A program made the translations under genes and the position numbers. Below are positions 6,489-10,364 of a stretch of DNA of 10,364 nucleotides, piece by piece. The DNA comes from an uncultured Syntrophobacterales bacterium (GTDB taxonomy: Bacteria > Desulfobacterota > Syntrophia > Syntrophales > UBA5619), in the NCBI GenBank assembly GCA_903903205.1, contig CAIUXU010000319.1, positions 1 through 10,364 on the forward strand, in the 5' to 3' direction. The notes beneath the pieces are model-generated. The model was not told where the DNA came from, did not search any database, and worked only from the letters and a program-made list of their open reading frames with translations. The number at the start of each line of letters is the position of its first letter. Within the stretch, counting starts at the first letter, position 1.

Positions 6489-7649
6489 ATGCTAACATTT
6501 CATGGATATCGAAGATCTCAGGGACTTCCGGGCGTCCGGAACGCGGTCGCCGTCATCCCTTCCGTCTTTTGCGCCAACACCGTTGCCCGGCGGATCGCCG
6601 AACACGTCGCCGGTGCGATGGCATTCTGTCATCCGGTCGGCTGCAGCCAGGTCGGCCTCGATCTGGAGCTGACAGCGCGCGGCCTGAAAGGGCTGGGAAG
6701 GCATCCCAACTTCTACGGTGTGGTCGTTGTCGGCCTTGGTTGTGAGCGTTTCCAGGCGCGGGAGCTTGCCGAAAGCATCGCCGCCTCAGGCAAGCCGGTC
6801 GAGATGCTGGTGATCCAGGACGAGGGCGACACCCTGCAAGCCATTGAAAAAGGGGTCACTTTTGCCAGCCGCCTGGTGGAGGAGGCCTCCCGGCAGAGAC
6901 GGGAAGAATTTCCCCTTTCCGAATTTTCTCTTGGTCTCAAATGCGGCGGAACGGACGCCACCTCCGGTCTCGCGGCAAACCCCGCCCTCGGCTGGGCCAC
7001 CGACCAAATCTGCGAGGCAGGAGGCCGGGCGATTTTCACCGAGGTGACGGAGCTGATCGGGGCAGAGCAGATCCTCGCCGGACGCGCCGTTAATCCCAGG
7101 GTGGCAGGCCAAATTCTCTCGACCATCGGCAACATGGAGAAGAGGCTTTCCGCCGCCACGGCGAGCGCGGAAGTTCAGCACCGTTCGGCGCTCATCTCCC
7201 CGGGAAACGAAGACGGGGGGCTCACTTCCGTCGTCGAAAAGGCGCTGGGCGGGATCTACAAGGCGGGGACCGGACCGGTCAGCGGCGTTGTCGGCTACGG
7301 CGAATATCCGGGAGGTCCGGGCCTCTATCTCCTGGACTGCGTCGGCCACGACGGGGAGGCGGTTACGGGTCTTGTCGCGTCCGGCTGTCAGGCGGTTGTC
7401 TTTACGACGGGCCGCGGAACACCGACCGGATTCCCCGGCGTACCGGTTATCAAAATCACCGGAAACCGCACAACCTGGGAACGAATGAGATTCAACCTCG
7501 ATTTCAATGCCGGGGATATCATGGAAGGGACGCCCATCGCGGAGGTGGGCGCGGAGCTGCTGGAAAAGATCCTTCGGATCGGCTCCGGAGAACCGTCGCG
7601 GGCGGAGCTGCTCGGACACGACGAGCTCTTCTGCATCACGCGGATATAG
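6489..7649 (+). CDS. UxaA-family lyase/dehydratase large subunit (altronate/galactarate dehydratase or sulfolactate lyase type)
   Basis: This 386-residue catalytic subunit belongs to the D-galactarate dehydratase/altronate hydrolase C-terminal family (GarD, UxaA, SuyB). Conserved landmarks are CHPVGC (47-52), GLGCE (82-86), KCGGTDATSG (151-160), PGNEDGGLTSVVEKALG (238-254) and GRGTPTGFPG (308-317). Cysteines and polar residues in these blocks are thought to bind the metal in the family. The enzymes take water from 2,3-dihydroxy acids to give 2-keto-3-deoxy acids, or sulfite from (R)-sulfolactate to give pyruvate. The start ATG 6489 has only a weak upstream site (AAGAAAT), so it may depend on translation of the small subunit ending 9 nt before. 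The C-terminus is intact and the gene ends in tandem TAG TGA stops. An aldolase gene follows, favouring a dehydratase that makes a keto-deoxy acid, but the substrate is unproven. Confidence 0.88.
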   Translation: MLTFHGYRRSQGLPGVRNAVAVIPSVFCANTVARRIAEHVAGAMAFCHPVGCSQVGLDLELTARGLKGLGRHPNFYGVVVVGLGCERFQARELAESIAASGKPVEMLVIQDEGDTLQAIEKGVTFASRLVEEASRQRREEFPLSEFSLGLKCGGTDATSGLAANPALGWATDQICEAGGRAIFTEVTELIGAEQILAGRAVNPRVAGQILSTIGNMEKRLSAATASAEVQHRSALISPGNEDGGLTSVVEKALGGIYKAGTGPVSGVVGYGEYPGGPGLYLLDCVGHDGEAVTGLVASGCQAVVFTTGRGTPTGFPGVPVIKITGNRTTWERMRFNLDFNAGDIMEGTPIAEVGAELLEKILRIGSGEPSRAELLGHDELFCITRI

Positions 7650-7655
7650 TGAGTG

Positions 7656-7702
7656 TCGGGTCTCCTTTGAAGGGCCGACCCGATCGTACAATGGATCCAT
7701 TG
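7656..7702 (+). promoter_or_regulatory. Hairpin plus 14-bp palindrome ahead of the aldolase gene
   Basis: The gap between the large-subunit stop and the aldolase start holds an inverted repeat TCGGGTC (7656-7662) / GACCCGA (7677-7683) with a 14-nt loop. Right after it is a perfect 14-bp palindrome, CAATGGATCCATTG (7689-7702). A -10-like TACAAT (7687-7692) overlaps the palindrome, and TTGAAG (7667-7672) lies 14 nt before it, which is too close for a standard promoter. It could be an operator, an mRNA structure tuning aldolase expression, or chance. Confidence 0.35.
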
Positions 7703-7723
7703 ATCATGAAGGAGGTAAGTCTG

Positions 7724-8623
7724 ATGTTTAAGCTTCACGGTATTTACGCACCCATCGCAACACCGTTTGCGGGGGGGGAGATCGCCTATGACAAGCTGGA
7801 AAAGAATCTGGATTTCTGGCTCGGGTCCGACCTGGAAGGGCTCGTGGTTATGGGTTCCAACGGGGAGTTCGTCCTGCTTTCGCCTGCGGAAAAGGAAGAG
7901 CTGATGCGGTTCGTCTGTGCCCGGGCAAAAGGGAAAAAGCCGGTCATCGCCGGCACCGGCGCCGAGTCCACGGTGGAAACGATGCGCCTCAATGAAAAGG
8001 CCGCCGGGGCGGGAGCCGACGCTGTCCTTGTTGTCACCCCGAACTACTACAAGGGGGATATGACCGATCCGGTGCTTGCGCGTTTCTACACCGACGTGGC
8101 CGACAAAAGCCCGCTGCCGGTCATTCTCTACAACATGCCCCGCAACGCGGGAATCAACATCTCCGCAAAGCTGGCCGTCGATCTGGCAAAACACCCGAAC
8201 ATCATCGGGATCAAGGACAGCGGCGGGAATATCGTCCAGATCGGGGACATGATCCGCAAGGCGCCGGAAGGTTTTTCGGTGTTTGCAGGATCGGCAAGCT
8301 ATCTCTTCACGAGCCTCGCCCTCGGCGCGACAGGAGGCACCCTCGCCCTGGCGAACGTCTTCCCGAACGAATGCGCCCGCCTGCAGACGCTCTTCGATGC
8401 CGGAAAGATCCGGGAGGCAAGGGACCTGCAGATGAACCTCATCGACAGCAACAACGCGGTAACAGCCCGGTGGGGCATCCCCGGACTCAAGGCCGCGATG
8501 GAGATGATCGGCCTTTACGGCGGAGATCCCCGCCCGCCGCTCCAGCCCCTGAAAGAGGCGGACAGGGAGGAGCTCAGGAAGATCCTGACACAGACTGGTT
8601 TTTTCCCGAAGGCGAAGGGATAA
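7724..8623 (+). CDS. DapA-superfamily aldolase, resembling 4-hydroxy-2-oxoglutarate aldolase (HOGA1 type)
   Basis: This 299-residue class I (Schiff-base) aldolase/lyase has the DHDPS/NAL fold and the usual length. The Schiff-base lysine is K164 in GIKDSGG and the catalytic tyrosine is Y136 in LYNMP; their 28-residue spacing matches E. coli DapA (Y133/K161). The substrate loop reads GSNGE (44-48) rather than the GTTGE of true DHDPS. Long stretches recall eukaryotic HOGA1: GSNGEF, VVTPNYYKG, VADKSPLPVILYNMP, ALANV, AVTARWGIPGLK and a late YGG. HOGA1 splits 4-hydroxy-2-oxoglutarate into pyruvate and glyoxylate, so an aldolase for a 2-keto-3-deoxy acid is favoured over lysine biosynthesis. ATG 7724 is supported by AAGGAGG (7709-7715), 8 nt upstream; the earlier in-frame GTG at 7649 overlaps the previous stop and runs through the hairpin region. 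It is placed after the dehydratase, whose product it could cleave. Confidence 0.87.
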   Translation: MFKLHGIYAPIATPFAGGEIAYDKLEKNLDFWLGSDLEGLVVMGSNGEFVLLSPAEKEELMRFVCARAKGKKPVIAGTGAESTVETMRLNEKAAGAGADAVLVVTPNYYKGDMTDPVLARFYTDVADKSPLPVILYNMPRNAGINISAKLAVDLAKHPNIIGIKDSGGNIVQIGDMIRKAPEGFSVFAGSASYLFTSLALGATGGTLALANVFPNECARLQTLFDAGKIREARDLQMNLIDSNNAVTARWGIPGLKAAMEMIGLYGGDPRPPLQPLKEADREELRKILTQTGFFPKAKG

Positions 8624-8625
8624 TT

Positions 8626-8650
8626 CCCGGGCGTATTGCATTTACCCGGG
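8626..8650 (+). repeat. Paired CCCGGG sites forming a possible hairpin after the aldolase gene
   Basis: CCCGGG occurs at 8626-8631 and again at 8645-8650. Each is self-complementary, so the two can pair across a 13-nt loop. It starts 2 nt after the aldolase stop and has no U tract, so it is a weak candidate for mRNA processing or stability rather than a terminator. Confidence 0.25.
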
Positions 8651-8689
8651 CAAATTAACCCGGACAAACCATTTCATCAAGGAGGATTT

Positions 8690-9685
8690 ATGAAAAATTC
8701 GAAAGGCTTATTGAAAAAGGCGGGGCTGCTTATGGCAATCCTGTTTGTTCTCGGCGTGGTCACGGTTCTGACGTCGGCCATCGCCGCGGAAAAGTATCCG
8801 GCCAGGGCCGTCACCGTGATCCACGGCTTCAAGGCTGGCGGCGGAAGCGACCAGCTCGCCCAAGTGACCCAGCCCTTCCTGGAGAAAGTTCTGAAGCAGA
8901 GGTTCGTCAACGTTTACAAGCCCGGCGCCGATGGCGCCATCACCTGGAAAGAGGTGGGCAAGGACACGAAGCCGGACGGCTACACCCTGACCACCTGCCT
9001 CACGCCGAAAACCCAGCTCAACTCGATGGTTAACGCAAACTCGGGCTATTCGATGGCCGACTTTGAGCCCATCGCGAACATGCTCTTCGATCCGGGTATC
9101 CTGGTCGTGTCCATGGACAGTAAATTCAAAACATTTCAAGAACTTATCGACGCGGCAAAAAAGGCCCCCGGTCAAATCAGGCTCTCCCATTCCGGCAACG
9201 GCGGGGACGACTGGTACAATGGGTTGATGATCGCGAAGTTGACCGGAACCAGTTTCAACATGGTCCCCTTTGACGGGGACGCCCCGGCCTGGCAGGCGGC
9301 GGCCGGCGGCCACGTCGAAGTCTGCACCACGAATGTGGGCGTCGTAACGGGCCTCGTCCAGGGCAAGAAACTTCGGGGCCTGGCGGTCTATACCGAAAAG
9401 AGGCTGCCGTCGATTTCCGAAGTTCCGACGCTGAAGGAGATGGGGGTCAACCTGATCGAAGGCTCCTACCGAGGCTATCTCGCCCCGAAGGGAACCCCGA
9501 AGGAGATCATCGACATCCTGGCCGACGGCCTCGAGAAGGTCTCGCAGGATCCGCAGTTCAAGGCTGCCTGCGCCGCGCAGAACATGGTCCCCGATTTCAA
9601 AAGAGGCGACGCCTTCAAGACCTTCCTGGCCCAGGAAGATGAGATGCTTCGCAAGATTGTCAAGGAGATGAAACTCGCCCAGTAA
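8690..9685 (+). CDS. TTT transporter substrate-binding protein (Bug/TctC family)
   Basis: This is the periplasmic receptor of a tripartite tricarboxylate transporter, 331 residues. A clear signal peptide covers residues 1 to about 33: lysines at 2, 5, 9 and 10, a hydrophobic core 11-28, and cleavage near AIAA before EKYPARAVTVIHGFKAGGGS. That block is the usual Bug start (YPxxPVxxIVPxxAGGGxD). Further family signs are KPGADGA, KPDGYTL, and SISEVPTLKEMGV, the conserved segment before the last third. Bug proteins bind di- and tricarboxylates, hydroxy acids and aromatic acids through paired loops, and deliver them to the TctAB membrane pair. ATG 8690 was chosen because AAGGAGG (8679-8685) lies 4 nt upstream. 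The gene is followed by a strong hairpin and then tctB. Its place after the hydroxy-acid enzymes makes their substrate the likely ligand. Confidence 0.92.
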   Translation: MKNSKGLLKKAGLLMAILFVLGVVTVLTSAIAAEKYPARAVTVIHGFKAGGGSDQLAQVTQPFLEKVLKQRFVNVYKPGADGAITWKEVGKDTKPDGYTLTTCLTPKTQLNSMVNANSGYSMADFEPIANMLFDPGILVVSMDSKFKTFQELIDAAKKAPGQIRLSHSGNGGDDWYNGLMIAKLTGTSFNMVPFDGDAPAWQAAAGGHVEVCTTNVGVVTGLVQGKKLRGLAVYTEKRLPSISEVPTLKEMGVNLIEGSYRGYLAPKGTPKEIIDILADGLEKVSQDPQFKAACAAQNMVPDFKRGDAFKTFLAQEDEMLRKIVKEMKLAQ

Positions 9686-9696
9686 GACGGGAAACG

Positions 9697-9724
9697 GGGC
9701 GGCGGGTCGAAAAGCCCGCCGCCC
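9697..9724 (+). terminator. Strong GC hairpin after the TTT binding-protein gene (attenuator or stabiliser)
   Basis: GGGCGGCGGG (9697-9706) and CCCGCCGCCC (9715-9724) form a perfect 10-bp all-GC stem with an 8-nt loop. It begins 11 nt after the stop and ends 38 nt before tctB. No run of T follows, so a classical intrinsic terminator is unlikely. A 3' stabiliser that keeps binding-protein mRNA abundant is the better reading. Confidence 0.6.
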
Positions 9725-9762
9725 ATTCACCGAAAACATTCACGGAAAACAAAGGTTAGTTT

Positions 9763-10230
9763 ATGAAGGAACGTATCGTTTCGCTGGGAATCCTGATCTT
9801 CGCCATGGTCTATACGGCAGGCGCCATCGCGCTCAAGGTCGGAACACTCGCCCAGCCGGGCGCGGGGCAATTCCCGGCGGCGATCGCCTTTTCTCTTCTG
9901 GCCGTCTCCGCCTTCCATGCCTGGCGGACCTTTCGGCGGACAGCCGAAAATGACGAGGGGAACAGTTGGACGCAGCTCGCCCCGGCCGGGATTGCCGCCG
10001 CGCTGGTCTTCTACCCGATTCTCTTGAAGACACTCAGCTTTCTCCTCTCCACCTTCATCGTCCTTTTTGTTCTTCTTCGGCTGCTCCGGTTTAAAACGAC
10101 GCTGACCTCCTTTTTGACAGCCCTCGTTACCACCTTTCTCTCCTTCATCATCTTCGCCGGACTTTTGGGCGTCGTCGTCCCGTCGGGCGTCGTGGAACAG
10201 ATTATCTTAACCGTTATGGAGCCCGGATAA
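9763..10230 (+). CDS. tctB: TTT transporter small membrane subunit (TctB family)
   Basis: This 155-residue inner-membrane protein has four predicted hydrophobic segments, near residues 5-25, 37-53, 73-106 (long, with a break near K89) and 114-140, with a charged cytoplasmic-type loop at 54-68. QPGAGQFPAAIAF (31-43) corresponds to the GPGxFP motif of TctB. It partners with the large TctA channel and the Bug-type receptor to drive cation-coupled uptake. The start ATG 9763 has AAAGG (9751-9755) 7 nt upstream. Its TAA stop shares one base with the ATG of tctA (TAATG at 10228-10232), so the two are translationally coupled. Sequence conservation is low in this family; the assignment rests on size, topology, the motif and context. 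Confidence 0.87.
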   Translation: MKERIVSLGILIFAMVYTAGAIALKVGTLAQPGAGQFPAAIAFSLLAVSAFHAWRTFRRTAENDEGNSWTQLAPAGIAAALVFYPILLKTLSFLLSTFIVLFVLLRLLRFKTTLTSFLTALVTTFLSFIIFAGLLGVVVPSGVVEQIILTVMEPG

Positions 10231-10364
10231 TGGAAGTCCTGCACCAACTCCTGATGGGGTTTCAGGTCGCCGCAACCCCGATCAACCTCCTTGGGGCGCA
10301 TGCGCCCGTTACTGTAGAGATCAAGGGCAACGACCTGAAAGAGCTGGAGCGCCTGACTAAGGAT
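10230..10364 (+). CDS. tctA: TctA N-terminus, partial; sequence departs from the family after about residue 21
   Basis: The frame opens at ATG 10230, overlapping the tctB stop by one base, and continues to the right edge (45 codons). Residues 1-21 (MEVLHQLLMGFQVAATPINL plus L) match the usual TctA start, which has LxxLLxGFxVAxxPxNLL. Known TctA proteins then go into the hydrophobic GVLxGTLxGVLPGxGP stretch. Here residue 22 onward reads GAHAPVTVEIKGNDLKELER and LTKD, which is hydrophilic and unlike TctA. The change falls at a 14-bp palindrome (10294-10307). The gene is real up to about 10292; what follows may be foreign sequence joined by assembly or rearrangement. Confidence 0.6.
   Translation, partial: MEVLHQLLMGFQVAATPINLLGAHAPVTVEIKGNDLKELERLTKD
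10293..10364 (+). other. Segment resembling an RND (HAE1-type) efflux porter domain, possible chimeric join
   Basis: In the tctA frame the last 24 codons read APVTVEIKGNDLKELERLTK with flanking residues. This fits the pattern PIxVxIxGxDLxxLxxLA found in the porter domain of HAE1-family RND pumps. The match is short and judged by eye. Other forward frames did not restore a TctA-like sequence. It may be the end of a misassembled contig. Confidence 0.35.
10294..10307. repeat. Perfect 14-bp palindrome at the tctA break
   Basis: GGGCGCATGCGCCC equals its own reverse complement. It sits exactly where the reading frame stops looking like TctA. Such a palindrome can fold back and promote chimeric joins, or could be an ordinary feature of the sequence to its right. 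Confidence 0.6.

Noticed and set aside
7649..7723. Upstream extension of the aldolase from GTG 7649
   Set aside because: The family start MFKLHGIYAPIATPF begins at 7724 with AAGGAGG before it. The extension would translate the hairpin and palindrome.
7388..8641. 417-codon open frame on the minus strand opposite the dehydratase and aldolase genes
   Set aside because: It spans two well-supported plus-strand genes and their gap, and shows no recognisable domain.

Overview
The window looks like a chromosomal catabolic or transport locus from a GC-rich Gram-negative bacterium. The two predicted periplasmic binding proteins with cleavable signal peptides, the Liv-type and TTT-type uptake systems and the PcnB-like neighbour would fit a deltaproteobacterium (Desulfobacterota, perhaps Syntrophales-like). 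That placement is inference from gene content only. No RNA gene, insertion sequence, integrase or CRISPR array was seen. Apart from one gene fragment at the left edge, every gene lies on the plus strand.

Layout. (1) Positions 1-113, minus strand: the first 37 codons of a PcnB-like poly(A) polymerase / CCA-adding-family protein, running off the left edge. (2) Positions 114-328: divergent intergenic region with a near-consensus sigma-70 promoter (TTGACA, 17-nt spacer, TATATG). A perfect 7+7 inverted repeat sits mostly inside the spacer, and a leader of about 128 nt follows. (3) Positions 329-4830: a complete branched-chain amino acid-type (HAAT) ABC transporter in the order binding protein, permease, permease, ATPase, ATPase (livKHMGF-like), with a 12-bp hairpin between the binding-protein gene and the first permease. 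(4) Positions 4925-8623: four enzyme genes: a LarA-like protein expected to use the nickel-pincer nucleotide, the small (SAF) and large subunits of a split UxaA-family lyase/dehydratase, and a DapA-superfamily aldolase resembling 4-hydroxy-2-oxoglutarate aldolase. (5) Positions 8690-10364: a tripartite tricarboxylate transporter (TTT) made of a Bug-type binding protein, TctB, and the start of TctA, with a 10-bp GC hairpin after the binding-protein gene.

The enzymes suggest a coherent route. A hydroxy acid (sugar acid, aldarate or similar) enters through one or both transporters. The LarA-like enzyme inverts its alpha-carbon, the UxaA-family lyase removes water (or sulfite, if it is SuyAB-like), and the aldolase splits the resulting 2-keto-3-deoxy acid to pyruvate plus an aldehyde such as glyoxylate. 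The order of chemistry follows known family reactions; the substrate is not determined. I regard this cassette as the most interesting content of the window.

The right end is suspicious. The TctA reading frame follows the family for about 21 residues and then, at a 14-bp palindrome, changes to a sequence resembling the porter domain of an RND efflux pump. This may be an assembly chimera at a contig end or a real rearrangement.
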